Source: an uncultured Roseobacter sp. (lineage in GTDB: Bacteria > Pseudomonadota > Alphaproteobacteria > Rhodobacterales > Rhodobacteraceae). Taken from it: DNA of 64,000 nucleotides. The notes beneath the pieces are model-generated. The model was not told the DNA's origin. It saw only the letters and a list, made by a program, of their open reading frames with translations, and did no database searches. Shown piece after piece: positions 45,099 to 54,909 of the stretch; positions within the stretch are counted from its first letter, which is position 1; each line of letters starts with the position of its first letter. The translations under genes were made by a program, and so were the position numbers. The DNA lies in NCBI RefSeq assembly GCF_947492555.1, contig NZ_CANLNE010000001.1:1116001-1180000 (forward strand), given 5' to 3'.

Positions 45099-46288
45099 AG
45101 CGCACCGTTGAAAAAGCGCGCATGCAGCGGATTGAAACCGATACGGTAGGCCAGTTCCGCCGGGTGCTGAACGTCCCAGATGCACAAATCCGCACGCATG
45201 CCCGCTACGACCCGCCCGCGATCCGTCATCCCAAGGGCCCGGGCGGCATGGGCCGTAACGCCCAGCAGCGCTTCCAAAGGGGTCATCCGAAACAGCGTAC
45301 AGCCCATGTTCATCGCGAGCAGCAGCGAGGTCATCGGTGATGATCCCGGATTGCAATCCGTGGCCAGCGCCATGGCCACGCCGTGATCCCGAAACGCCTG
45401 CACGGGCGGCTGTTGTGTTTCGCGGAGCGTGTAAAATGCGCCCGGCAGCAATACGGCGACCGTTCCCGCCTGCCCCAATACCTGAGCATCCGCATCGGTT
45501 GCATACTCCAGATGGTCGGCAGAGAGTGCGCCAGCGCGAGCGGCCAGTTGCGCGCCACCGCTTCGGGAAAGCTGTTCCGCATGCAGTTTGACCGGCAGAC
45601 CGAGGTCTTGCGCCAAATCGAAAACCTGCGCGATCTGCTCCGTGTTAAAGGCAATGCCCTCGCAAAACCCGTCCACCGCATCGACCAGCCCCTCTGCGTG
45701 GGCCGCCTTGAGCGCTGGCAGGCTCTGCTCCTCCAGATAGCGGTCCGGGTCATCGGCGTACTCCGCTGGCACAGCATGAGCACCCAGAAAACTGGTGCGC
45801 ACCTCGATGGGGCGTTTGTCTGCAATCGCCCGGGCGACACGCAACATTTTCAGTTCTGTCTCCAGATCCAGCCCGTAGCCGGATTTCACCTCGATCAGGG
45901 TGACGCCCTCAGCCATCAGCGCATCCACCCGGGTCAAGGCATCAGCCAGCAGCTGCGCGTCGCTGGCGCCACGCGTCGCCGCGACGGTGGAGACGATCCC
46001 GCCGCCGGCCTGCGCAATCTCTTCATAGCTTGCGCCATTCAATCTCAGCTCGAATTCCGACGCGCGGTTGCCGCCAAAGACCACATGCGTATGACAATCG
46101 ATCAGCGCCGGGGTGACCAATCGCCCGCCAGCATCATAGGGCTCCAGATCTCGCAGTGCGTCCGGCAGTTCAGCCTCCGGCCCCACCCAAGCGATCTGCG
46201 CACCGTCCAGGGCAACCACAGCCTCTTCGATAAGACCGAAACTGTCGGATCGCGCAAGCGTGGCAACCGTGGCGTTCCGAATGAGCAT
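45095..46288 (-). CDS. hutI: Imidazolonepropionase HutI
   Basis: Metal-dependent amidohydrolase of 397 residues, opening the imidazolone ring to N-formimino-glutamate. The metal site is visible as [12 protein letters not shown] near residue 64 and [18 protein letters not shown] near 240. First gene of the minus-strand hut run hutI-hutH-hutG-hutU. The ATG at 46288 faces the hutF gene across a gap holding a HutC-like operator. Confidence 0.95.
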   Translation of the reverse strand: MLIRNATVATLARSDSFGLIEEAVVALDGAQIAWVGPEAELPDALRDLEPYDAGGRLVTPALIDCHTHVVFGGNRASEFELRLNGASYEEIAQAGGGIVSTVAATRGASDAQLLADALTRVDALMAEGVTLIEVKSGYGLDLETELKMLRVARAIADKRPIEVRTSFLGAHAVPAEYADDPDRYLEEQSLPALKAAHAEGLVDAVDGFCEGIAFNTEQIAQVFDLAQDLGLPVKLHAEQLSRSGGAQLAARAGALSADHLEYATDADAQVLGQAGTVAVLLPGAFYTLRETQQPPVQAFRDHGVAMALATDCNPGSSPMTSLLLAMNMGCTLFRMTPLEALLGVTAHAARALGMTDRGRVVAGMRADLCIWDVQHPAELAYRIGFNPLHARFFNGAL

Positions 46289-46327
46289 GAGGCGCGACTC
46301 GCTTGTATTGATATGTGTTTAATGATT

Positions 46328-46343
46328 TTATGTATGTACATAA
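46328..46343. promoter_or_regulatory. HutC-type operator in the hutI-hutF gap
   Basis: Perfect inverted repeat TTATGTA-TG-TACATAA. The core TGTATGTACA is that of HutC sites described in Pseudomonas. It lies in the 78-bp divergent gap between hutI and hutF, 23 bases before the hutF ATG, and the hutC gene ends the hutF operon. Confidence 0.8.
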
Positions 46344-46366
46344 TAACCCTGTCAAGCGAGACACAC

Positions 46367-47731
46367 ATGCAGCAAATCTGGGCGCAACAGGCGCTTCTTC
46401 CCAGCGGCTGGGCGCAGGATGTCCTCGTTTCAGTCACCGATGCGGGGACCTTTTCAGAGATTGTGCCAAATGCGCGCGCCCAAGGCCTGCAAGTCGGTAT
46501 TTTGCTACCAGCCCCGGTCAACGTGCATTCCCATGCGTTTCAGCGTGCCATGGCGGGATTGACCGAGACACAAGGGCCCGATGCCCGGGACAGTTTCTGG
46601 ACATGGCGCCAGTTGATGTTCCGCTTTCTGGATCGGCTGACCCCGTGGCACGTCGAAGCAATCACCGCTTTCGTGCAGATGGAGATGCTGGAGGCCGGTT
46701 ACGCGACAAGCGCCGAATTTCACTATCTGCATCATCAACCGGGTGGCGCGCCCTATGCAAATCTGGCGGAAATGTCCGAGCGTATCATCGCCGCAGCCGC
46801 CCAGTCCGGCATCGGATTGTGCCTTTTGCCGGTCCACTATCAGTTTGGCGGGTGCGATGGGCGCGCGCTGACCAGCGGACAAATCCGTTTCGGCAACGAT
46901 CTTGATCGGTTCCAGCGGCTGTGCGGCGGGGCAAAGGACGCCCTGGAACACCTGCCGGCAGATGCTTCTATCGGCGTGGCACCGCATTCCTTGCGCGCGG
47001 TCGGCGCGCGGGATCTGCAAAACTACGCATCCTTCTTCCCTCAGGGACCAATTCACATGCACTTGGCCGAGCAACTGGCCGAAGTTGAAGAGGTCCGAGC
47101 CCATTGGGGGGCGCGCCCGGTCGAATGGGCGCTGCAAAACATGGATATTGATGATCGTTGGTGCCTGATCCATTGCACGCAGATGAACCCTAACGAAACC
47201 GCCGCATTGGCAAGGACAGGCGCGGTGGCGGGCCTCTGCCCGATCACCGAAAGCAATCTGGGGGATGGTATTTTCGACGCTGCGGGCTGGCTGCAGGCGC
47301 AGGGCAAAATGGCCATCGGTTCCGACAGCAACATCCGAATTTCCTTGAGTGAGGAGATCCGGATGTTGGAGTACACCCAGCGCCTGCGCGATCACAGCCG
47401 CGCTGCGCTGGCCACGCCGATCCGTTCTACCGGGCGGCACATCTTTGATCAGATCTTGCAGGGGGGCGCTCGGGCAACGGGGCGTGAAACCGGGCGACTG
47501 GAAGAAGGCGCGCTGGCGGATATGCTGGCACTCGATGCCCGTTCGGTTCACCTGAACGGTCGCGCGGGTGACGCCATTCTGGACACATGGTTTTTTGCGG
47601 GCGATGACCGTCTGGTCACAGATGTCTGGTCGGCCGGGCGACAGATGGTAAAAGAGGGGCGACATGTGCACCGCCAGAGCATTCTGGGCGCCTATCGCCG
47701 CACACAGGTTGAGTTGAGAGACGCATTGTGA
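46367..47731 (+). CDS. hutF: Formimidoylglutamate deiminase HutF
   Basis: Amidohydrolase-type deiminase of 454 residues, converting N-formimino-L-glutamate to N-formyl-L-glutamate and ammonia. The HxH metal motif is in PVNVHSHAFQRAMAGL near residue 55, and AIGSDSNIRISLSEEIRMLEY near 320 gives the metal Asp. The ATG at 46367 is chosen because homology starts right there, although the frame is open far upstream. Divergent from hutI. Confidence 0.95.
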   Translation: MQQIWAQQALLPSGWAQDVLVSVTDAGTFSEIVPNARAQGLQVGILLPAPVNVHSHAFQRAMAGLTETQGPDARDSFWTWRQLMFRFLDRLTPWHVEAITAFVQMEMLEAGYATSAEFHYLHHQPGGAPYANLAEMSERIIAAAAQSGIGLCLLPVHYQFGGCDGRALTSGQIRFGNDLDRFQRLCGGAKDALEHLPADASIGVAPHSLRAVGARDLQNYASFFPQGPIHMHLAEQLAEVEEVRAHWGARPVEWALQNMDIDDRWCLIHCTQMNPNETAALARTGAVAGLCPITESNLGDGIFDAAGWLQAQGKMAIGSDSNIRISLSEEIRMLEYTQRLRDHSRAALATPIRSTGRHIFDQILQGGARATGRETGRLEEGALADMLALDARSVHLNGRAGDAILDTWFFAGDDRLVTDVWSAGRQMVKEGRHVHRQSILGAYRRTQVELRDAL

Positions 47732-48429
47732 ATAGACCCGCCTTCCGGAACTGGCAGACCGTACAGGAAGAGGTGCTGCGGCGCATTCACGCGCGGGAAT
47801 GGAAGCCCGGTGATCTGATCCCCAACGAAGCGGACCTTGCCGAAGAGTTCGGCTGTGCGCGGGCGACGGTGAACCGTGCCCTTCGGACCGTGGCGGAAAG
47901 CGGACTGCTGGACCGACGTCGCAAGGCGGGCACACGCGTTGCATTGCAGCCCGTGGCCAAAGCGACCATCGATATCTCCCTGATCCGGCAGGAGATCGAA
48001 GCGCGCGGGCAAAAATATGGCTACCAGTTGATCTCACGCAGCCTGCAAGAGCCGCCCGCGCAGGTCAGCGGCGCATTGCAGGTCCCGATGACGACACGCA
48101 TGTTGCACCTCAGCGCCCTGCACCTTGCCAATGACGCGCCCTATGCGGTCGAAGATCGCTGGATCAATACCGCGACAGTGCCGACAGCCGTGAACGAAGG
48201 TTTCGAGACGATCAGCGGCAACGAATGGTTGCTGGCAAATGCCCCCTATACCCACGGCGAGATCGCTTTTTCCGCTGCTGCCGCGACAAAAGAGGAGGCC
48301 CGGCTTTTGGGCTGCCCGCTGCAAGCCGCGGTTTTTGTCATCGACCGGCTCACATGGGATCACGCCGCCTCGGTCACCAAAGTCAGGCTGATCTTCGCGC
48401 CGGGCCATCAGCTGCGCACGGCCCTCTGA
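47728..48429 (+). CDS. hutC: Histidine utilization repressor HutC (GntR family)
   Basis: Regulator of 233 residues: winged HTH at about 8-75 (GDLIPNEADLAEEFGCARATVNRALRTVAESGLL) and UTRA ligand domain at about 90-230 that senses urocanate in known HutC proteins. GTG start at 47728 overlaps the hutF stop. Likely binds the palindrome at 46328-46343. The 276 bases after it hold no further gene I can support. Confidence 0.92.
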   Translation: MNRPAFRNWQTVQEEVLRRIHAREWKPGDLIPNEADLAEEFGCARATVNRALRTVAESGLLDRRRKAGTRVALQPVAKATIDISLIRQEIEARGQKYGYQLISRSLQEPPAQVSGALQVPMTTRMLHLSALHLANDAPYAVEDRWINTATVPTAVNEGFETISGNEWLLANAPYTHGEIAFSAAAATKEEARLLGCPLQAAVFVIDRLTWDHAASVTKVRLIFAPGHQLRTAL

Positions 48430-48705
48430 CGCCACTTGGACAAGCATTGCCCTTGAATGGATACGGGTGCCCCGACGATATCTCAGGCCGCCAGGTGTTG
48501 TCCCTTCGAACCGACACCCCCCCTGTAGCCCTCTGCCGATGGAGGATGGCGAACACTAAATCCTCGCCGATACAATCACCCGCGCGGCAATTTGCGACTT
48601 GATGCCAGCCTGACCTCTGCAATCATCAACAAAGCGCCTGCGGTCCCCTTTCGCGATCCTGAACTTTTTCTGGCGCCATGCCCGCTTCTGCAATAGAGGG
48701 AATTC

Positions 48706-49068
48706 ATGCCCGCCGTGTTCCGCCTCTTTGCCAAGCTTTGTCTCACGGCAACTCTGCTCGTGGCGATGACAGCGGTTGGCTTTGCGCATCGTTCATCACA
48801 GCCGCCGATGGATCCCGATCTGCTCGCCTTTCTCGACGCAGGCGGCACGCTTGAAGAGCTTTGCGGTCTCACGGGCGGCACTCCGGGACCAAGCCAGAAC
48901 TGCGAGGCCTGCCGTCTGGTGGACACCGTCGCCTGCCCGCCCCATGCGTCGACAGCACAACGCGAAATCCCGGTCATCACCCAACGCATGCGCGTCATTG
49001 CGCAGCTGTATCATCACGCGAAACCTCTCGACCCTGCCCGGCTGACGCGCGCGCCACCCCAAGCCTGA
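48706..49068 (+). CDS. Small exported Cys-containing protein
   Basis: Protein of 120 residues with a signal peptide (LCLTATLLVAMTAVGFAH, cleavage near residue 28). The mature part has four cysteines (LEELCGLTGG, NCEACRL, TVACPP), of which CEAC is a CXXC motif, and two prolines-rich stretches. No family is recognised for certain. It sits 63 bases before the PepSY membrane protein, the same arrangement as metal-uptake accessory genes, so it may be a metal-binding or redox partner. The ATG at 48706 has GAGGG upstream. Confidence 0.6.
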   Translation: MPAVFRLFAKLCLTATLLVAMTAVGFAHRSSQPPMDPDLLAFLDAGGTLEELCGLTGGTPGPSQNCEACRLVDTVACPPHASTAQREIPVITQRMRVIAQLYHHAKPLDPARLTRAPPQA

Positions 49069-49131
49069 TCTTTCACCCTTTCTTGAGATCACACCCCCGC
49101 CCCGCGCGGGCCATTAGGCTTGGAGCATCCC

Positions 49132-50520
49132 ATGACCACACTCGATACCAATGCGCCACTGGATACCGGCGCAAACAAACTCTACTTCGCCGCATGGCGC
49201 TGGCATTTCTACGCCGGGCTGTTCGTTATCCCGTTTCTGACCATGCTCGCCCTGACCGGCATGGCAATGCTGTGGATTGCCTGGATTGACGGGCGGGACG
49301 GCGAACGCACGGGCGTTGTGCCACAAGACGCGGTCTCCGCGATTTCGGTACAGGCCGACGCGGCGATTCAGGCTGTTCCCGGCGGCACGCTGATCCAATA
49401 TGTTGCCCCCCGGACACCGGATGTGGCCGCTCTCTTCCGCGTTGATTACGGCGATGCGGCCACGATGGTCGCCGTTGATCCCTATACCGCGACCGTGATC
49501 GACACCTTCCCGCGACGCAGTGGCTGGTATGATTTTGCCGATAACCTGCACGGCAACCTGATGCTGGGCGTGACCGGCGACCGCATGCTGGAAACCGCCG
49601 CCTCACTTGCCATGGTGCTGATCGCAACCGGGCTTTACATGTGGTGGCCCCGGGGCACCGGATGGCGCACAGCTTTGCTGCCTACCCTGGCCCGTGGGCG
49701 CGGTTTGTGGAAATCCCTGCATGGCGTTGTCGGCATCTGGATCTCACTCATCCTGGTGTTTTTCCTGATCTCCGGTCTGTCCTGGGCGGGCATCTGGGGT
49801 GGCAAGATGGTTCAAGCCTGGAGCCAGTTCCCAGCCGAGAAATGGGATGCCGTACCGCTGTCCGATGACACCCACGCCAGCATGAACCATGCCCGCCGCG
49901 AAGTGCCTTGGGCGCTGGAACTGACGCCAATGCCCGTGTCCGGCAGCGCGGCGGGTGTGGCTGGTGTCACCGGTCCTCTTGTGACGCTCGACACCGTGGA
50001 TTCGTTGGCGCGCGAGATCGGATTTGACGCACGCTATCAGCTGAACCTGCCGCAATCGGCAACCGGCGTCTGGACGATCAGCCGCGATTCAATGAGCACC
50101 GACAGCACCGATCCAACTTCGGACCGCACGGTACATATCGACCAGTACACGGGCAACATCCTCGCCGACGTGCGGTATGAAGATTATTCGCTGGCGGGCA
50201 AAGCGATGGCGGTGGGGATTGCGCTGCACATGGGCACCCTTGGCCTCTGGAGCGTGCTCGCCAACACCGTGGTCTGCCTGAGCGTCCTGTTTCTATGTAT
50301 CAGCTCGGTTGTCCTGTGGTGGAAACGCCGCCCGGCGGGCGCAAACCGTCTCGCCGCCCCGCCCTTTCCGCGTGAACTGCCGCTCTGGCAGGGCGCGGTG
50401 CTTGTGGGTCTCGGCGTGTCGATGGCCTTCCCGATGGCAGGCATTGCCCTGCTGACAGTGCTGGCGCTGGATGTGTTCATCCTGTCGAGACTGCCACAGC
50501 TGCGCCGCGTGCTGACCTGA
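49132..50520 (+). CDS. PepSY-associated TM helix domain-containing protein
   Basis: Membrane protein of 462 residues, four to five helices (about 25-48, 160-180, 200-225, 365-390 and 420-455). PepSY_TM family signs are WRWHFYAGLFVIPFLTMLALTGMAMLW and LHGVVGIWISLILVFFLISGLSW, plus periplasmic PepSY-like repeats between helices one and two. Such proteins are linked to iron siderophore/heme or ferric reductase systems. GGAGCATCCC precedes the ATG at 49132. Downstream of the small Cys protein. Confidence 0.85.
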   Translation: MTTLDTNAPLDTGANKLYFAAWRWHFYAGLFVIPFLTMLALTGMAMLWIAWIDGRDGERTGVVPQDAVSAISVQADAAIQAVPGGTLIQYVAPRTPDVAALFRVDYGDAATMVAVDPYTATVIDTFPRRSGWYDFADNLHGNLMLGVTGDRMLETAASLAMVLIATGLYMWWPRGTGWRTALLPTLARGRGLWKSLHGVVGIWISLILVFFLISGLSWAGIWGGKMVQAWSQFPAEKWDAVPLSDDTHASMNHARREVPWALELTPMPVSGSAAGVAGVTGPLVTLDTVDSLAREIGFDARYQLNLPQSATGVWTISRDSMSTDSTDPTSDRTVHIDQYTGNILADVRYEDYSLAGKAMAVGIALHMGTLGLWSVLANTVVCLSVLFLCISSVVLWWKRRPAGANRLAAPPFPRELPLWQGAVLVGLGVSMAFPMAGIALLTVLALDVFILSRLPQLRRVLT

Positions 50521-50607
50521 TGATCCGGGTGCGCAGCGAACACTTCGCCTGCGCACCCTCCCCCTTCCGCGCTTGGCATCCTGAGCGGTTCCGGGATATG
50601 CGGACGT

Positions 50608-51264
50608 ATGACCCAAAAGACCGCACTCATCTTCGATCTAGACGGCACGCTGGTGCACAGCGCCCCCGACATGCAGGTGGCCGTGAACGCGGCCTTGGGG
50701 CCGCTGGGGCGGGGGCCGCTTGATCTGGCGACCATCATCTCATTTGTCGGCAACGGGGTCGAAGTTCTGATCCATCGCAGTCTCATGGCAACTGGCGGCA
50801 CCGACGATGACATGCATAAGGCGACGCTGTCCCGGTTCCTGACTGTCTATGAGGCGAATGGCGTCGCCCTGACGCGGCCCTATCCGGGCGTGCTGCAGCA
50901 ACTCGAGCATCTTGCGGAGGCGGGTGTGACGCTTGGTCTCTGCACCAACAAGCCAACCGCCCCCGCGCATCATATCTGCGAGGTGCTGGGACTGTCGCCC
51001 TTCCTAAGTTCAATCGTTGGGGCGATGCCCGACCAACCCAAAAAGCCCGATCCCGCGTCACTACGGAAATGCATGGATGCGCTGGGTCAGTCTCCGGCGC
51101 AAACCCTTTACGTGGGCGACAGTGCCGTTGACTACGCGACGGCGCAGGCCGCGGGGGTGGATTTCGGTCTGTTCACCGAAGGCTATCTGAATGCGGAAAT
51201 TCCGACCGACGGGCCGGTGCTGCGATTTAATGACTGGTCGGATTTGAGCCTGTTCCCGCTGTGA
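50608..51264 (+). CDS. gph: Phosphoglycolate phosphatase (HAD family)
   Basis: HAD-superfamily hydrolase of 218 residues. Motif I is IFDLDGTLVHSAPD, motif II CTNKPTAPA (Thr/Asn), motif III lysine in PKKPDP, motif IV GDSAVDYATAQAAG. It is closest to Gph, which removes phosphate from 2-phosphoglycolate formed by DNA repair and by other side reactions. Unlinked to the genes around it. Ordinary ribosome site. Confidence 0.85.
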   Translation: MTQKTALIFDLDGTLVHSAPDMQVAVNAALGPLGRGPLDLATIISFVGNGVEVLIHRSLMATGGTDDDMHKATLSRFLTVYEANGVALTRPYPGVLQQLEHLAEAGVTLGLCTNKPTAPAHHICEVLGLSPFLSSIVGAMPDQPKKPDPASLRKCMDALGQSPAQTLYVGDSAVDYATAQAAGVDFGLFTEGYLNAEIPTDGPVLRFNDWSDLSLFPL

Positions 51265-51290
51265 CGGCGTGCGTGCCTGTCCGTTGCAGC

Positions 51291-52337
51291 TCAGCGCGAC
51301 GGCGCGTCAGCTGTGAACTGGAACCGCATCTTGTGGCGATAGGTCTCGCCCGGGCGCAACAGGCAATCCGGAAAATGCGCAAAGGTCGGAGAGCCGGGAA
51401 ACTTCTGCGTCTCCATGGCGATGCCCGCGAATTTGCACAGCGACGTTCCGTTTTTGCCGGACATCCGCTCATGCAGGTATCCTCCGGTGTAGACCTGCAG
51501 TCCGGGCTCGGTCGTGCTGATCTGCAGGCTGCGCCCGGACACCGGGTCGTGCACTGTGGCGCTGGCCGCTACCGGGTCGCGTGGCGTCGCCAGACACCAG
51601 TTGTGGTCATATCCGCCGCCTTCAGACGACGGACAAAGCGCCGAGATATCCTGTCCAATGCGCTTGCCGGCACGAAAATCAAACGGCGTATCCGCAACGG
51701 ATAGAATTTCGCCCGTGGCCAGCAGCGCATCGTCCACTGGCGTGTAGAACCCGGCATCAATCTGCAATTTGTGGTCGAGCACAGACCCGGTGCCCTGACC
51801 GGACAGGTTGAAATACGAGTGATGCACCATGTTGACCAGCGTGGTTCTGTCGGTATCCGCCGTCATCTCGATCTCAAGCGCGCCCTCCGGGGTCAGATGA
51901 TAGCGACTTGTCAGGTTGGAGCGTCCCGGAAAGCCCATCTCGCCCTCTTCGGAGGTGGCCGAAAAGGTCACGCTGGTGTCGTCGAGCGCGGCGATCCGCC
52001 AGATCTTGCGATCAAACCCTGCCACACCACCGTGCAGGTGGTTGGCGCCCTCATTCGCGTCGAGTTGAATGTCTTGGCCTTCAATCTCGCACCGGGCACC
52101 TGCAATCCGGTTGGCATATTGCCCGCAGGTGGCCCCAAAGAATGCGTCCGACGCGACATAGTTTTCAAGATGGTCGAAGCCCAGAACGACGTCAGCCAGA
52201 TCGCCCTTATGATCAGCCACCCACAGCTCCGTGAGCCGTGCGCCGAAGGTGATCAGCCGTGCCTGAAGACCGCCATTGGAGAGGGTAACGGCCTCAACTG
52301 CGTGACCGTCGAGATGCCCAAATATTTCCGTATGCAT
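51291..52337 (-). CDS. Aldose 1-epimerase (galactose mutarotase)
   Basis: Mutarotase of 348 residues that interconverts alpha- and beta-aldoses. Conserved GQYANRIAG, the substrate-binding NEGANHLHGGVAGFDRKIW, HHSYFNLSG with the catalytic His region, and the C-terminal Glu region (STTEPGLQVYTGGYLH) are seen. ATG at 52337 is used as homology starts with HTEIFGHLDG. No sugar-use cluster is nearby. Confidence 0.88.
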   Translation of the reverse strand: MHTEIFGHLDGHAVEAVTLSNGGLQARLITFGARLTELWVADHKGDLADVVLGFDHLENYVASDAFFGATCGQYANRIAGARCEIEGQDIQLDANEGANHLHGGVAGFDRKIWRIAALDDTSVTFSATSEEGEMGFPGRSNLTSRYHLTPEGALEIEMTADTDRTTLVNMVHHSYFNLSGQGTGSVLDHKLQIDAGFYTPVDDALLATGEILSVADTPFDFRAGKRIGQDISALCPSSEGGGYDHNWCLATPRDPVAASATVHDPVSGRSLQISTTEPGLQVYTGGYLHERMSGKNGTSLCKFAGIAMETQKFPGSPTFAHFPDCLLRPGETYRHKMRFQFTADAPSR

Positions 52338-52456
52338 GCCGTTCAATCCGCTGTCGTTGCCGCGCGATCCTAAGACCCTGCGCGAAAAAGACAAAGCATC
52401 TCTTGGCACTGAACATCAGAGGTGGCACCGGTCCAAGTCGCTACGCCGCGCTCAGT

Positions 52457-53467
52457 CTAATCGTACCGCAACTCCGTCGCCTTGCCGCGGAAGATATAGT
52501 AGGACAGCGCCGTATACCCCAGAATGGCTGGCAGCACGAAAAGCGTCCCGATCAGGATGATGAACAGGCTTTCCGGCGCAGCGGCGGCGTCGTAGATCGT
52601 GATCTGTTCGGGCACCACATACGGGTAGAACGAATAGGCCATCCCCGCAAAAGCCAGCGCAAAGAGCGCCATCGCCGCCGCAAACGGGCTCCAGGCGGTC
52701 TTGTCCCCGACCTGCGGCAGCTTGTGGATGCGCCAGAAGAGGTAGAGCACCAGAGCTCCAGAGAGGATCGGCATCGGCGAGAGATACAGGAATTCCGGCA
52801 GGCTGAACCACTTATCGAAGATGCGCGGGCTGACAAAGGGGGTGGCGACGGAAATCGCACCGATCCCAAGGATCAGGCCCCAGATACCGCCCTTGGCCCA
52901 GCCAACCGCACGGGTCTGCAACGCGCCTTCCGTCTTGGCGATCAGCCATGCAGCCCCGATAAAACTGTATCCGACGGTCAGAAAGACCGCGGTGAGCAGG
53001 GCAAACGCAACATGACTCAGCGTCCAGGTCAGCCCCATGACGTACATGCCCAGCATGAATCCCTGGCTCATCGACGCCATCAGGGACCCGATAAAGAACG
53101 CCGCGTTCCAGCGCTTTTTCTGCGACAGGGGAGCCTTGGCGCGGAATTCAAAGGACACACCGCGCAGGATCAGCCCGACAAGCATTATGAAAACAGGCAG
53201 GTAGAGCGATGTCAGGATGATCCCATGGGCGGGCGGGAAAGCCACCAGCAAGAGACCGATGGCCAGTACCAGCCATGTCTCATTTGCATCCCAGAAGGGC
53301 CCGATGGAGGCGACGAGGCGGTCTTTCTCCCGCTCTTCCGCCAGCGGCATGAGCAGGCCAACACCAAGGTCGAACCCATCCAGGATCACGTAGATCAGGA
53401 TGGACAGGCCCATCAGCGCCGCGAAAGTCCATGGCAGCCAGATGGCGGGGTCTCCGAAGTAAGTCAT
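52457..53467 (-). CDS. Cytochrome bd-type quinol oxidase subunit II (CydB/CioB)
   Basis: Membrane subunit of 336 residues with eight or so helices. Features: FDLGVGLLMPLAEEREKDRLVASIGPFWDANETWLVLAIG, a CydB hallmark, and YVVPEQITIYDAAAAPESL near the end. It sits three bases after subunit I and shares its operon. Complex function: oxidation of quinol with reduction of oxygen. The matching subunit I is of the cyanide-insensitive type. Confidence 0.93.
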   Translation of the reverse strand: MTYFGDPAIWLPWTFAALMGLSILIYVILDGFDLGVGLLMPLAEEREKDRLVASIGPFWDANETWLVLAIGLLLVAFPPAHGIILTSLYLPVFIMLVGLILRGVSFEFRAKAPLSQKKRWNAAFFIGSLMASMSQGFMLGMYVMGLTWTLSHVAFALLTAVFLTVGYSFIGAAWLIAKTEGALQTRAVGWAKGGIWGLILGIGAISVATPFVSPRIFDKWFSLPEFLYLSPMPILSGALVLYLFWRIHKLPQVGDKTAWSPFAAAMALFALAFAGMAYSFYPYVVPEQITIYDAAAAPESLFIILIGTLFVLPAILGYTALSYYIFRGKATELRYD

Positions 53468-53469
53468 CG

Positions 53470-54858
53470 CTATTCTCCCGCATGCAGGGCGGCAACTTCA
53501 GCCTCGCCGCTGCGTGGATAAACGCGAGACGACAGGGGCTCGCCGCGCGAGGCCTTGCGTGCCAGGTAGGTGATCACACCAATGTAGGCCACGATCAGAA
53601 CTGCGTAGATCACGAGGTAGCCAATCAACGTGCTCAGCACCATGCCGGAGGGCACATCGCTGACCGCGTCCTTTGTGCTGAGCACACCCTGCACCAACCA
53701 AGGCTGACGGCCAATTTCAGTGGTGTACCAGCCCGCAAGAGTGGCAATCCAGCCGCTGAAACTCATGGCAGCGAAGGCATAAAGCGGCACGTCAGGCATC
53801 GCGCCCGCCCCGTAGCGGCGCAGCAGGTAGAGGCCCGCCCAGGAGAGCGCGAGCATCGCCATACCGGTGGCCACCATGATGCGGAAGCTGAAGAACACCG
53901 GCGTCACACGCGGGTGCAATGGCGTGCCATCCTCTGCGACGAAATCGTTGAGACCCGGCACCACACCATCCACTTTGTGTTTCAGGATCAGGGACGCGCC
54001 GTTCGGGATGCCGATTTCAAACCGGTTCTCACGCGCCTCTTCATCCGGAATGGCAAAAAGCACCAGCGGGATGTTCGGTCCGGTGTCCCAGTTGCCTTCC
54101 ATCGCGGCCACTTTTGCAGGTTGATGCTCCAAAGTATTGAGACCGTGGAAATCCCCCGCCAGAATTTGCAACGGGATCAGACCCGCCGCCGCGATGATGC
54201 CCACGCGCAGGGTCGTCTTCACGCTCTCGGCCCGGTCGCCCCAGAGCAGCCTCAACGCGGAGATACCCGCAATCAGGAAGGCCACGGTGAGGCCGGAGGC
54301 GAGCAGCATATGGATCAAGCGGTATGGCATCGACGGGTTGAAGACGATGGCCCACCAGTCGGTGGCAAAGACCACGCCATCGCGCAGTTCATACCCCTGC
54401 GGCGTGTGCATCCAGGAGTTCAGCACGATGATCCAGAAGGCTGACATCGTGGTGCCAAAGGCCACGAGGAAGGTCGCCAGCGTATGCACCCACGGCTTCA
54501 CCCGCGAGGCGCCAAAGAGCATGATGCCGAGAAACACAGCCTCTAGGAAAAAGGCCGTGATCACCTCATAGGCCAGCAGCGGCCCCGCGACATTGCCCAC
54601 GGTTTCCATGAACCCGGGCCAATTGGTGCCGAACTGGAAGGACATGGTGATGCCGGACACGACGCCCATCGCAAATGACAGGGCAAAGATCTTCACCCAG
54701 AACATGTAGGCGTCCATCCACTTCCGCTCTCCCGTCACGCTAAAGCGCAGTTTGAAGAACAGCAGCATCCAACCCAAGGCGATGGTGATCGTCGGGAAAA
54801 GGATATGAAACGAGATATTGGCCCCGAACTGGATGCGGGACAAAAGCAGCGTGTCCAC
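53470..54858 (-). CDS. Cytochrome bd-type quinol oxidase subunit I (CydA/CioA)
   Basis: Haem-bearing subunit of 462 residues, shorter than E. coli CydA (522), consistent with a short Q-loop as in the cyanide-insensitive oxidases (CioA). Helix I carries FGANISFHILFPTITIALGW with the haem His. The conserved GRQPWLVQGVLSTKDAVSDV and QPAKVAAMEGNWDTG are seen. Starts with GTG (54858), AGAGG ribosome site. Adjacent palindromes upstream may be regulatory. Confidence 0.93.
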   Translation of the reverse strand: MDTLLLSRIQFGANISFHILFPTITIALGWMLLFFKLRFSVTGERKWMDAYMFWVKIFALSFAMGVVSGITMSFQFGTNWPGFMETVGNVAGPLLAYEVITAFFLEAVFLGIMLFGASRVKPWVHTLATFLVAFGTTMSAFWIIVLNSWMHTPQGYELRDGVVFATDWWAIVFNPSMPYRLIHMLLASGLTVAFLIAGISALRLLWGDRAESVKTTLRVGIIAAAGLIPLQILAGDFHGLNTLEHQPAKVAAMEGNWDTGPNIPLVLFAIPDEEARENRFEIGIPNGASLILKHKVDGVVPGLNDFVAEDGTPLHPRVTPVFFSFRIMVATGMAMLALSWAGLYLLRRYGAGAMPDVPLYAFAAMSFSGWIATLAGWYTTEIGRQPWLVQGVLSTKDAVSDVPSGMVLSTLIGYLVIYAVLIVAYIGVITYLARKASRGEPLSSRVYPRSGEAEVAALHAGE

Positions 54859-54909
54859 AGGAATGACCTCTTTCTAACGTCAGAATTGCCTCTGATGCGA
54901 CATAGGTAG

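Noticed and set aside
43557-45356. 599-codon version of hutH starting at 45356
   Set aside because: The first 86 codons lie over hutI in another frame; the coupled ATG at 45098 starts at the homology.
45383-46366. Upstream extension of the hutF frame
   Set aside because: In-frame with hutF but antisense to hutI; hutF homology begins at the ATG at 46367.
46505-48037. 510-codon minus-strand frame over hutF and hutC
   Set aside because: Antisense of two clear genes; no homology seen.
48430-48705. Possible riboswitch or leader before the small exported protein
   Set aside because: No fold or consensus core recognised by eye; the gap could still be regulatory.
52403-53521. 372-codon plus-strand frame over the oxidase subunit II gene
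   Set aside because: Antisense shadow; highly charged without structure.
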